Source: Treponema sp. (GTDB taxonomy: Bacteria > Spirochaetota > Spirochaetia > Treponematales > Treponemataceae). From it: a stretch of DNA of 48,796 nt. This document shows, piece after piece, positions 33,382 through 41,285 of this stretch. Made by a program: the position numbers and the translations under genes. A model generated the notes under the pieces. That model was not told where the DNA came from. It saw only the letters and a list, made by a program, of their open reading frames with translations, and made no database searches. The DNA lies in the NCBI GenBank assembly GCA_024696155.1, contig JAILHD010000035.1, forward strand, positions 84,420 to 133,215, in the 5' to 3' direction. Every line of letters starts with the position of its first letter. Positions within the stretch are counted from its first letter, which is position 1.

Positions 33382-34210
33382 TAAAAGGTGCAATATCGCC
33401 GTATTTTTCGCCGGTGCACACAAACGCAACAGGAATGCCAAGTTCGCGTCCAATGCTTACAGCAACACCGCCTTTTGCAGTTGAATCGTATTTAGTCATA
33501 ATTATAGCATCAACTTTAACAGCATCGTTAAAAACTTCTGCCTGACGCAGCGCATTCTGGCCTGTTGTAGAATCAATTACAATAATTTTTTTGTAACAGC
33601 CTTCATCTGCCTTTAACGAACATGTGCGGTCAATTTTCTGAAGCTCTCGAACAAGATTTTCTTTATTGTGAAGGCGTCCAGCAGTATCTGCAATTACAAG
33701 GCCCGGACCTTTAGACTTTACGGCTTCTGCTGCATCAAAAACAACAGCACTAGGGTCGCTTCCGTGCTGATGACTTACTACGCGAACCCCGATTTTTTCT
33801 CCGTGAGTATCAAGCTGTTCAATAGCAGCAGCACGAAAGGTATCTGCACTGGCAAGCACAAGATTTTCTACACCGCGGGACTTAAAAAGATTTGCAAGTT
33901 TTGCAACAGTTGTAGTTTTTCCAACACCATTTACGCCAAGCACCATCCATACATTCTGTTTTGTCATATCAGGTTCAAGAGAAACTTCGCGAATATCTTT
34001 TAATAAAAGTTGTTTAAGTTCTGCAAGAATATCTTTTTGGTCGCTGATTTTTTTCTGACGGCAAATCTGCTCAAGTTCGTCAGTAATTTCAAAAGCAGTT
34101 TTTGCGCCGATATCACCTTCTACAAGACTGTCTGTAAGTTCTTCAAAAAATTCTTCATCAATTTTTTTAGAAAAAAGATTTTTTAATTTTTCACCAAACG
34201 ATTTTTTCAT
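33341..34210 (-). CDS. ftsY: Signal recognition particle receptor FtsY
   Basis: The 289-residue SRP GTPase docks translating ribosomes at the inner membrane. The N-domain helical bundle (1-80) precedes the G-domain: G1 LGVNGVGKTTT (91-101), ASADTFRAAAIEQL, G3 IADTAGRLHNKENL and G4 TKYDSTAKGG (the family usually has TKLDGTAKGG; Tyr and Ser here are mild changes). There is almost no acidic A-domain, as in many short FtsY proteins. An AGAGG ribosome site supports the ATG. It follows the gene for the envelope protein with no spacer and overlaps the lipoprotein gene. Position next to Lol genes suits an envelope-assembly operon. Confidence 0.96.
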   Translation of the reverse strand: MKKSFGEKLKNLFSKKIDEEFFEELTDSLVEGDIGAKTAFEITDELEQICRQKKISDQKDILAELKQLLLKDIREVSLEPDMTKQNVWMVLGVNGVGKTTTVAKLANLFKSRGVENLVLASADTFRAAAIEQLDTHGEKIGVRVVSHQHGSDPSAVVFDAAEAVKSKGPGLVIADTAGRLHNKENLVRELQKIDRTCSLKADEGCYKKIIVIDSTTGQNALRQAEVFNDAVKVDAIIMTKYDSTAKGGVAVSIGRELGIPVAFVCTGEKYGDIAPFNAEKYIDEFLGVL

Positions 34211-35914
34211 TTATTTTTCCTCTTTTTGCTTCGTTTTGTTCTGTTTTTCAAGTTTTTTTAGCTCTTTCTGTTTCTTCTTTTTCAGCTCAGAAGCCGTTAC
34301 AGGCTTTGCCTTTTGTGGAAGAACAGAATTTACAGCTTTTAAATAACGAATAAGTTCAAATATGCAAAGTGAGCCGCAGCCGATTGCAACTCCACCGCAA
34401 ATCTGATTTCTTGTCTGCCAGGTAAGTGCATCTTCATAGCTGCCAACGCCTGCATTATATGCATTCGCCGCGTTATAGTAATTTCCGTAAGTGTAAAAAT
34501 ACGGAATCATACTGATTATAAAAAGCGTATAAGAGCCGTACATAATTCTGCGGCGCTTATCAATATAGTCATTTATATCATAATTATTAGACTTAATCGC
34601 TACGGTACTGTTATTAAACAAATTTGCAGGAATATAATAATTTGTAGAATATCCGTCTTCCGTAATAAACTGTCCAAGAATCTGAGTGTCATCTATGCGG
34701 ATTTTTGCCTGCTCAAAGACATCGTCTTCAGATGACGGTAGTTTTTGTGCAGGAACCCCAGCCGCGTAAAAGCGTCCCGGGAATGGCGCAAGGTTTACAG
34801 CATCAATAAACAATTCTGTTTCGCTTTGCATTGTAACTTCAATCTTATACTTGCGGTTTCCTTCAAAAAAATAAGAAGTTCCCATTTCGCGGTAACCGTC
34901 GCAAACAAAACGGATGGCATGAACACCAGAAAGCGTTTTGATATTAGTCATTTTTGGCGGCTGCAGGTCATCATCAAGGTAAATACGAACCTGGTCTTTT
35001 AAATATAAAGGCTCTATAGCAATTTCAAGGTCTACTGGAAGCCCGTTAGAAATTGTTTTGATAAGCTGATGAGAAATAGAAGTACTAATCATATCAGCAT
35101 TATCAATAAGGCCAACTTCCGAAACGGCCTGATTTAATTTTCCTCCAGGGAACTCATAAACTTCTACGCTAACAAAAAAGTATTGTCCGTAATTTGTAAT
35201 GGTTCCAGTTAAAAGCGTATTAATTCCAGCCGTTACAACATCTCTTTCGTATTCGTAGCTTGAATAGCCGTATTTTTTGGCTTCTTCGCTGGGTTCAAAA
35301 ATGGCTATAGGGTCATCTTTGTAAAAAGCAATATTTCTTGAAGTTACAAGGTCAGCATCGCGGTTAAACATATTTCTGACCATTCGCTTTAAGTTTTCTG
35401 CATTGCCTGCATTTTCATTTTCATTAAAAAGTCCGCGCTGAACAAGTAATTCTTCGTGAACTGATTTTTGCATTACTTCGTCAGCTTCTTTTAGATTTGC
35501 GGCAATTTTATCCTGAATTTCTTTAATTGTTTTTTCTTCCTGTTTGATTTTAGAAGCAAGCTTTCGTTTGGAGTAGGCATTCAGCATTAAAGAATCGCGT
35601 TTTTTATATTCTGCAGAAAGCTGCAAAAAAAGTGAAAGGCGGGTCTTTCTTAAATCATAAAGTGCCTGCTCGCGTTTTTCATCTGGATAAACAATATGAA
35701 CTAAATCTTCGTTTAATTGTGCTAAAATGCGGTTTGGAAACATTTCTGCAATGCCATTTGCAACTGCAGGATCTTCCGAGGCCGGAGAAACGTATTTAAA
35801 ACGTTCAGCGCCCACAACCCATTTTGAAGTATCATCTCCAAAAAGATGAGTTGCAGCGCAAAAAGTGAGTAAACTAAAAAGTATGACAAAAGTCCTATAC
35901 TTCTTCGTCATCAT
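34211..35914 (-). CDS. Exported envelope protein with PEGA-like domain
   Basis: The start chosen is one of the paired ATGs at 35909-35914; it gives about 567 residues and a clean signal peptide (KYRTFVILFSLLTFCAATHLFGD). A Lys/Glu-rich helical stretch (about 85-160) is followed by a beta-rich region (ITNYGQYFFVSVEVYEFPGGK) and by VDLEIAIEPLYLKDQVRIYLDDD and GVHAIRFVCDGYRE, which look like a PEGA surface domain. Two hydrophobic helices near the C-terminus (YTLFIISMIPYFYTYG and ICGGVAIGCGSLCIFEL) and a basic tail end the chain, so it may be inner-membrane anchored. I do not recognise the family by name. The start overlaps the prfB stop. Confidence 0.7.
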   Translation of the reverse strand: MMTKKYRTFVILFSLLTFCAATHLFGDDTSKWVVGAERFKYVSPASEDPAVANGIAEMFPNRILAQLNEDLVHIVYPDEKREQALYDLRKTRLSLFLQLSAEYKKRDSLMLNAYSKRKLASKIKQEEKTIKEIQDKIAANLKEADEVMQKSVHEELLVQRGLFNENENAGNAENLKRMVRNMFNRDADLVTSRNIAFYKDDPIAIFEPSEEAKKYGYSSYEYERDVVTAGINTLLTGTITNYGQYFFVSVEVYEFPGGKLNQAVSEVGLIDNADMISTSISHQLIKTISNGLPVDLEIAIEPLYLKDQVRIYLDDDLQPPKMTNIKTLSGVHAIRFVCDGYREMGTSYFFEGNRKYKIEVTMQSETELFIDAVNLAPFPGRFYAAGVPAQKLPSSEDDVFEQAKIRIDDTQILGQFITEDGYSTNYYIPANLFNNSTVAIKSNNYDINDYIDKRRRIMYGSYTLFIISMIPYFYTYGNYYNAANAYNAGVGSYEDALTWQTRNQICGGVAIGCGSLCIFELIRYLKAVNSVLPQKAKPVTASELKKKKQKELKKLEKQNKTKQKEEK

Positions 35915-37029
35915 CCCCGCCGTCCATTGGAAGTCCCTTCCATTTTGCAACAAGGTATGCATTCATAAATTCGTCTATTTCGCCATCCATTACACTCTGA
36001 ATGTTTCCCGAAGAAAACTTAGTGCGGTGATCTTTTACCATTGTATACGGCTGGAAAACGTATGAGCGGATCTGGCTTCCAAAAGAAATGTCTTTTTTTT
36101 CTGCGGCAAACTTTGAATTTTCCTTTTCTTTCTGCTCGCGGTAGTATTCGTAAAGACGTGCTTTAAGCATGCTCATACAAGCCTGACGGTTAAAAATCTG
36201 GCTGCGCTCTGTCTGGCAGGCAACAACAATTCCTGTTGGAATATGAGTAAAGCGAACTGCGGAGTCGGTTTTATTTACGTGTTGACCGCCCTTTCCGCCC
36301 GCGCGGTAAGTATCTACGCGAAGGTCTTCAGGACGCACTTCAACTTCAATTGTGTCATCAAGAACCGGATAAACGTAAACAGAGGCAAAACTTGTGTGGC
36401 GGCGTGCGTTTGCGTCAAACGGAGAAATACGAACAAGACGGTGAATTCCACCTTCACCCTTAAGATAACCGTAAACATAATCGCCGGAAATCTGAATTGT
36501 AATAGATTTAATTCCGCCTTCTGCTTCCAGTTCATCAACAACTTCTGTTTTATAGCCGTGTCGTTCTGCCCAGCGAAGATACATACGGCTAAGCATAAAT
36601 GCCCAGTCGCAGGCTTCTGTTCCACCAGCACCCGCATGAACGGTAAGATATGCATCGTTCTGATCAACCTCGCCCGAAAGCAGGTTGAGAACGTTTAATT
36701 TTTCAAAAGTTTCCTTACATGAAGCATACATTGTATTAACTTCATCTTCGTCTGCAGAATCTCCGCTTTCTACGGCAAGTTCGTACATTGCTTCAAGATC
36801 ATCAAAATCAGCCTTAAGTTTGCGCCATGGTTCTACGCGGTTTCTTAATTTTCTGATTTGAGACATTACTTTTTCTGCAGCCTTAGGATCATCCCAAAAG
36901 CCAGGTGCTTCAGTTAATTTTTCTTTTTCTTTTATTGATTTATCAATTGCGTCCGAGTCAAAGACGCCCCCAGACATTGTTAATTTCTTCTTTTAATTCT
37001 TCAATCTGAATTTTAACTTCTTCTAACAT
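35895..37029 (-). CDS. prfB: Peptide chain release factor 2, expressed by programmed +1 frameshift
   Basis: RF2 ends translation at UGA and UAA. The zero-frame start is the ATG at 37027-37029: 23 codons (MLEEVKIQIEELKEEINNVW, then GRL) run to an in-frame TGA at 36958-36960. The +1 frame continues with DSDAIDKSIKEKEKL and the rest, giving about 377 residues. The domain content is complete: SPF anticodon-like tripeptide in RISPFDANARRHTSF and GGQ catalytic motif in RAGGKGGQHVNKTDSAVR. An alternative call from the ATG at 36975-36977 would miss the true N-terminus. It heads the long minus-strand run and diverges from the gene at 37087. Confidence 0.96.
36957..36971 (-). promoter_or_regulatory. 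RF2 programmed frameshift site
   Basis: The minus-strand mRNA reads GGGGG (36967-36971), then CGU, then CUU UGA C (36957-36963). This is the classic RF2 slippery codon CUU before UGA-C, with the Shine-Dalgarno-like G-run at the same three-base spacing as in E. coli. Low RF2 lets the ribosome slip +1 at CUU, so RF2 controls its own level. Confidence 0.93.
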
Positions 37030-37086
37030 AATTTATAGGATAACCTTTTTTTCAAGAATCATCAATTAAATACCGACAATATATAT

Positions 37087-37956
37087 ATGAAGAAGTTTTG
37101 TTTTTTGGCTGTAGCAGTTTTATCTTTTTGCACAAAAATTTTTGCAGAACGCCCGATTATTCAGGATATTCAGGCCTTTGCGGGGAGTTCAAACCGCATA
37201 AACTTAGTATGGAATCTTCCGCAAAATCCAGATAAAGAACTTACTCAGCTTTTAGTTTACCGCGATGTTTCTCCTATTTCTTCATACGCACAACTTGCAA
37301 AACTTGAACCAATTGCAAAACTTGTTCCGATTCTTACAAGTTACACAGACACAGTAAACGATTCAAAAGATTATTTTTACGCCGTAATTGCAGTAACAGA
37401 TGAGCCTTATGACATTATTATGATGTCTATAAACTCTACAGTAACCGGCTGCCATGTTTCTGTAGTTGCCAAAAATCCACTTTCCAAAAAAGAAGAAAAA
37501 ACTGAACGACTTTACCCAAAAGGTTCACTGCGAGAGATTCCTCTTCCCTATCTTGATTACGTTGACGGAATAGAAAAAGAATATAAAGTTTCAGAAGAAG
37601 TTGCAGCAAGCGTAAAGCCGCTTGGAATTACTGCAAAAAAAGAAGTTCCGCGCCTTAGCATTCACATTTTTGAAGAAGATTTAATTTCTCCCGACGGCGG
37701 CGATGATTTTTTACTTTTTGAAGTTCTAAAGACAACTTTTATCCAGAAAAAATATAAAGAAGCAATAAAAGAACTTGAAAAATTAACAGGCACAAATATC
37801 AGTCAGCAGACCCGTAACCGCGCATACTTTTACCTTGGCGAATCGTATTACATGTTAGCCCAGTATCCGCGCGCCATTAAAACCTTTGTAAAAATAGAAA
37901 GCGTTTACCCAGCCCTTTGCAAGCAGTGGATTGATAATTCTCTTGATCAGCTTTAA
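37087..37956 (+). CDS. Exported protein with FN3-like and TPR-like regions
   Basis: The 289-residue protein begins with a signal peptide (KKFCFLAVAVLSFCTKIFA, cleavage after IFA). Residues 21-125 look like a fibronectin-type III-like sandwich (INLVWNLPQNPDKELTQLLVYRDV, then SKDYFYAVIAVTDEP). The C-terminal 90 residues contain two TPR-like helix pairs (LKTTFIQKKYKEAIKELEKL and RAYFYLGESYYMLAQYPRAI). This suggests a periplasmic scaffold or adaptor. It diverges from prfB, has no visible ribosome site (the ATG follows TATATAT), and converges on the TPR gene at 37965, leaving 8 bases. The family is not known to me. Confidence 0.72.
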   Translation: MKKFCFLAVAVLSFCTKIFAERPIIQDIQAFAGSSNRINLVWNLPQNPDKELTQLLVYRDVSPISSYAQLAKLEPIAKLVPILTSYTDTVNDSKDYFYAVIAVTDEPYDIIMMSINSTVTGCHVSVVAKNPLSKKEEKTERLYPKGSLREIPLPYLDYVDGIEKEYKVSEEVAASVKPLGITAKKEVPRLSIHIFEEDLISPDGGDDFLLFEVLKTTFIQKKYKEAIKELEKLTGTNISQQTRNRAYFYLGESYYMLAQYPRAIKTFVKIESVYPALCKQWIDNSLDQL

Positions 37957-37964
37957 GCCGATGC

Positions 37965-40040
37965 CTAATAAATAGAACGAAGGATTTCTACAATTGCAGG
38001 TTTTTCTACAGCCTTTTTAATTTCTGCAAGAATGCTTGAACCTTCTGTGTTCTTTACGACAGGCTTTCCGCTTTCATCAGAGTTTGGAACAGTATCAATG
38101 CCTTCTGTTTTATTCTGATTTGGTACACTAACAAGAATAAGTTCATCGTCAACATTTACGCGGTCATAAAATCCGTGCTGAACAATATCTGCTTCAGAAA
38201 CTTCTTCACTTGCGCTGGTGATTTTTATTGTTCCTACAACGTCAGTATCTTTATAAGAAAGCCCCACTCCGTTATCAGAAACTTTAAGACTTCCTCTTTT
38301 TATGATTTTAAACTCAGAATCGTTTACAACATTTTCTGATTTTCCAAGGTCAACAAGAACAACTTTTCCGTTGCGCTTAAGGATTTTTCCGCGAACTACA
38401 AGTTTTTCTAAAACTGAATTACGGAAGCGGCGCAAAACTGTAGAAAATCTGTTATTTCCAGTTGCAAACCAGCGTTCTTCCATAACAGGAGTTCCTGAAC
38501 GGCCAGTATACATAGAAGCCTTTAAAGTAATATCTTCCTCTGACTCACTTGAATTAACAAGAATAAAATAGTCAAAATTGCCTGCGCGGGCTTTTTTAAA
38601 TGCCTCGCTGTAACCACTTACAGGTGTAACCTGAGTTTTTACAGAAGTTATTGCAACACCAGAAAAAACATCGCCTGCAGCAAAGGCTGTAAGACATTCT
38701 GAATCAGCATGATTAAAACTTGTATTCTGATCTACATAAAATACCGCAATATTCCAGCGGATTTTATCAAGGTAGAAAGGTTCTACATCCCATTTTTTTG
38801 CAAGTGTAGTTCCCAAAAGAGATTTATAACCTTCAATAGTATCTTTTAAATTCTGATTGATTGCATCCGGCGTATTTTTTTGAATAAAAGCAAGCTGTTC
38901 CAGATAAAGCTCATGCATTCCATTCATTTCAAGGATGTCTGCATACTTAAGACGTGCTTTTACGTTTGCAGGATCAAGCAAAAGGGCTCTCTGATATTCG
39001 TAAACTGCTCCAAGCTTGTCAAAACGGCTTTCGTACTGACTTGCATTAATAAGATGATAATCAGCCCACTCTTTACGGCGCTCATCATCCAAAGGAAGTG
39101 TTGTTCTTGCTGTAAGTTCCAGCTGGGTTCGCATCATCTCGTCCTGAGGAGAAACTGAAAGACCTGCATCCCAGGTTTCTATGGCTTCTGCACTAAGGCC
39201 CAGTTTATTCTGTGCAATTCCTTTTAAATACCATGCCTTGCCGTTATTGCGGTTGCGGTTAATTAAAAACTCGCTGATATCAATTACGTCGCTATAGCGC
39301 CCTTCTGAATATAAAATTGCAGACAAAAGCTGATAGCCAAGTTCAAAATTTTTATTCAATTCAACGGCAATGCGAACATGCTTTTCGGCATCAGAAATTT
39401 CGCCTTTCATAAAATATATGAGGGCTGTAAGATAGTGAACTTCACTTTCCCCTGAATATAACTGCATTGCCTGATTTAAGAATTTTTCAGACTGTTTAAA
39501 GCGTCCTGTTTCTGCACAAATCAAAGCCATAGAAAGAAGGGCTTTTCGGTTACCAGCTTCGCGGCGCAAAGCTTCTGAATACTGCTGTTCAGCACCAGAA
39601 AATTTTCCGTCATAAAGTTCCAGCTCTGCAAGGCCAAAATGTGCATCAACATCATTTGGATAAACTTTTAAGATTTTATTAAAAATTGTCTTTGCTTCCT
39701 CTGATTTTCCAAGCGCCAGATAAAGCATACCTTTTAAATTTTCAATACGGCTATTATGTTTTTCTAAATTTTCGGCTTTTTCAAGATAAGTTAGGGCAAG
39801 TTCAAACTCACCCATCCGGTAAGAACAGCTTGCAAGATGAAACCATGCATCAGAATAAGAAGGATTTAAGTTTACAACCTGAAAAAAACTCTGTCCTGCA
39901 TCAAACCAGTTTTCCTGAGCTTCGTAAGAAAGCCCCTGATTAAAAAGCGTAAGAGGATTATCTGCGGCAAAAAGATTAAAACCGCCCAGGCTAAAAACTA
40001 AAAATAAAACAGCAGACTTATTCTTCAAGTTTTTCATCAT
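37965..40040 (-). CDS. Exported TPR-repeat protein with C-terminal beta domain
   Basis: From the ATG at 40038-40040 the protein has 691 residues and a signal peptide (KSAVLFLVFSLGGFNLFAAD). About ten TPR units fill residues 25-400 (for example NPSYSDAWFHLASCSYRMGE, YPNDVDAHFGLAELELYDGK, RNNGKAWYLKGIAQNKLGLS). The region after 430 is beta-rich, and near 550-640 the pattern VLVDLGKSENVVNDSEFKII, DTDVVGTIKITSASEE resembles the C-terminal beta domain of FlgT/CsgG-associated proteins; that link is inference. It is probably periplasmic or outer-membrane associated and mediates protein assembly. A GTG six bases upstream is an alternative start. It overlaps the CBS gene. Confidence 0.8.
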   Translation of the reverse strand: MMKNLKNKSAVLFLVFSLGGFNLFAADNPLTLFNQGLSYEAQENWFDAGQSFFQVVNLNPSYSDAWFHLASCSYRMGEFELALTYLEKAENLEKHNSRIENLKGMLYLALGKSEEAKTIFNKILKVYPNDVDAHFGLAELELYDGKFSGAEQQYSEALRREAGNRKALLSMALICAETGRFKQSEKFLNQAMQLYSGESEVHYLTALIYFMKGEISDAEKHVRIAVELNKNFELGYQLLSAILYSEGRYSDVIDISEFLINRNRNNGKAWYLKGIAQNKLGLSAEAIETWDAGLSVSPQDEMMRTQLELTARTTLPLDDERRKEWADYHLINASQYESRFDKLGAVYEYQRALLLDPANVKARLKYADILEMNGMHELYLEQLAFIQKNTPDAINQNLKDTIEGYKSLLGTTLAKKWDVEPFYLDKIRWNIAVFYVDQNTSFNHADSECLTAFAAGDVFSGVAITSVKTQVTPVSGYSEAFKKARAGNFDYFILVNSSESEEDITLKASMYTGRSGTPVMEERWFATGNNRFSTVLRRFRNSVLEKLVVRGKILKRNGKVVLVDLGKSENVVNDSEFKIIKRGSLKVSDNGVGLSYKDTDVVGTIKITSASEEVSEADIVQHGFYDRVNVDDELILVSVPNQNKTEGIDTVPNSDESGKPVVKNTEGSSILAEIKKAVEKPAIVEILRSIY

Positions 40041-40809
40041 TGTCACTATTTTTTATTACCTTTATTACATTTATTCTGTGACCTTCCATGTTCTGAACTA
40101 TAAAATCAAATCCATTCCATGAAGTCTTTTCATATTTTACAGGTACTTTGCCAAACAAATCAAATACAAAACCGCCAAGAGAATCAAAATCTTCTTTTGG
40201 GAAGTCTGAACCGATTGCTTCGTTCAAATCATCAAGATTTACGCGGGCATCACAAAGCCAGATATTTTCTCCAGCCTGAATAATGTCCTCTTTTTCGTTA
40301 TCAAATTCGTCCTGAATGTCGCCAACGATTTCTTCAATAATATCTTCCATTGTAACAAGACCAGAGATTCCACCGTATTCGTCAATTACAACGGCAATAT
40401 GAAGGTGCTGGCGTTTGAATTCGCGAAGAAGAGAGTCAATGCGTTTGCTTTCCGGAACAAAATATGCACGGCGAATAATTTTTTTAAGATCAATTTCTGA
40501 ATCTTCCAGAAAAAGTTTAAGAAGGTCTTTTACGTAAAGAATACCAGTTACGTTATCAATAGAATCCTGATAAACAGGAAAGCGGGAATGTCCGCTGGCA
40601 ATAAGCTTATGAAGAAGCTCATCACGTGGGGTATCTGCAGCAATAAAATCTACATCGATGCGTGGAATCATAACTTCCTTAACGGCAGTTTCAGAAAGAC
40701 CTTCCACGCCTTCAATCATATCTTCTTTTTCTTCTTTTAATATTTCCTTTTGCGCAGCAGATAATTCTTCTGTTTGGGAAGCCTTTTTCTTTTTCTTAAA
40801 AAAACTCAT
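40018..40809 (-). CDS. tlyC: CBS-pair/CorC-HlyC domain protein (TlyC-like)
   Basis: The 263-residue soluble protein has two CBS domains (about 45-170; VMIPRIDVDFIAADTPRDEL, FPVYQDSIDNVTGILYVKDL, and HIAVVIDEYGGISGLVTMEDIIEEIVGDI), followed by a C-terminal CorC_HlyC FAD-like domain (GFVFDLFGKVPVKYE...). It lacks the N-terminal DUF21 membrane domain of the larger transporters, as in E. coli CorC/YbeX and the Brachyspira haemolysin TlyC for which it is named. The biological role is uncertain; clustering with ybeY and phoH, as in E. coli, suggests ribosome or metal homeostasis. The basic N-terminus is KKKKK-rich. It overlaps ybeY and the TPR gene. Confidence 0.9.
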   Translation of the reverse strand: MSFFKKKKKASQTEELSAAQKEILKEEKEDMIEGVEGLSETAVKEVMIPRIDVDFIAADTPRDELLHKLIASGHSRFPVYQDSIDNVTGILYVKDLLKLFLEDSEIDLKKIIRRAYFVPESKRIDSLLREFKRQHLHIAVVIDEYGGISGLVTMEDIIEEIVGDIQDEFDNEKEDIIQAGENIWLCDARVNLDDLNEAIGSDFPKEDFDSLGGFVFDLFGKVPVKYEKTSWNGFDFIVQNMEGHRINVIKVIKNSDNDEKLEE

Positions 40810-41285
40810 TTTAGCACACTCTCTGTTTTTAATTCTTTTAATAAATTTTCCTGTTTAACAAGCATTTCGCAAACAGGAGGAACACCTTTTTCTATATGTT
40901 CAGGCTCGTGATCATAGCCATTTAAATGCAAAACACCGTGAACAAGAAGTCTTTTTAATTCATCATCTTCTGACTGTTCAAAATAGGCAGCATTTACAGG
41001 AAGAGTATCAAGGCTGATTGCAATGTCTCCAACACACTTCCAGGTTCCTTCTTCATCTTCGTATTCATCGCCGTTTTCAAAAGAAAGCACGTCTGTAGGG
41101 CTGTCTACGCCACGGTAAGAACTGTTAAGCTGCTGCATATATGTATCGTTGCAAAAAAGAATGCTTAATTCTTCGCCATCATAGCCAAGTTTTTCCATAA
41201 CAAGTTCTACAAAAGGCTCAACGTTATCAAGCCAGACTGGAGTTTCTACTTCTTCCTGTACAGAAATTAAAATTCTATTTGCCAT
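40806..41285 (-). CDS. ybeY: Endoribonuclease YbeY (rRNA maturation factor)
   Basis: The 159-residue metalloprotein takes part in 16S rRNA 3'-end maturation and ribosome quality control. The diagnostic zinc motif HGVLHLNGYDH at 116-126 supplies three His ligands, and NSSYRGVDSPTDVLSFE (54-70) is the other conserved block. Length is normal (150-160). Its start overlaps the stop of the HD gene (TAATG) and its stop overlaps the CBS gene, and phoH is two genes upstream, the arrangement seen in many bacteria. No oddity is seen. Confidence 0.96.
   Translation of the reverse strand: MANRILISVQEEVETPVWLDNVEPFVELVMEKLGYDGEELSILFCNDTYMQQLNSSYRGVDSPTDVLSFENGDEYEDEEGTWKCVGDIAISLDTLPVNAAYFEQSEDDELKRLLVHGVLHLNGYDHEPEHIEKGVPPVCEMLVKQENLLKELKTESVLK

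Noticed and set aside
36243..36698. 151-codon plus-strand frame inside prfB
   Set aside because: The opposite strand encodes conserved RF2 sequence including the GGQ motif; the Cys- and Asn-rich translation shows no protein features.
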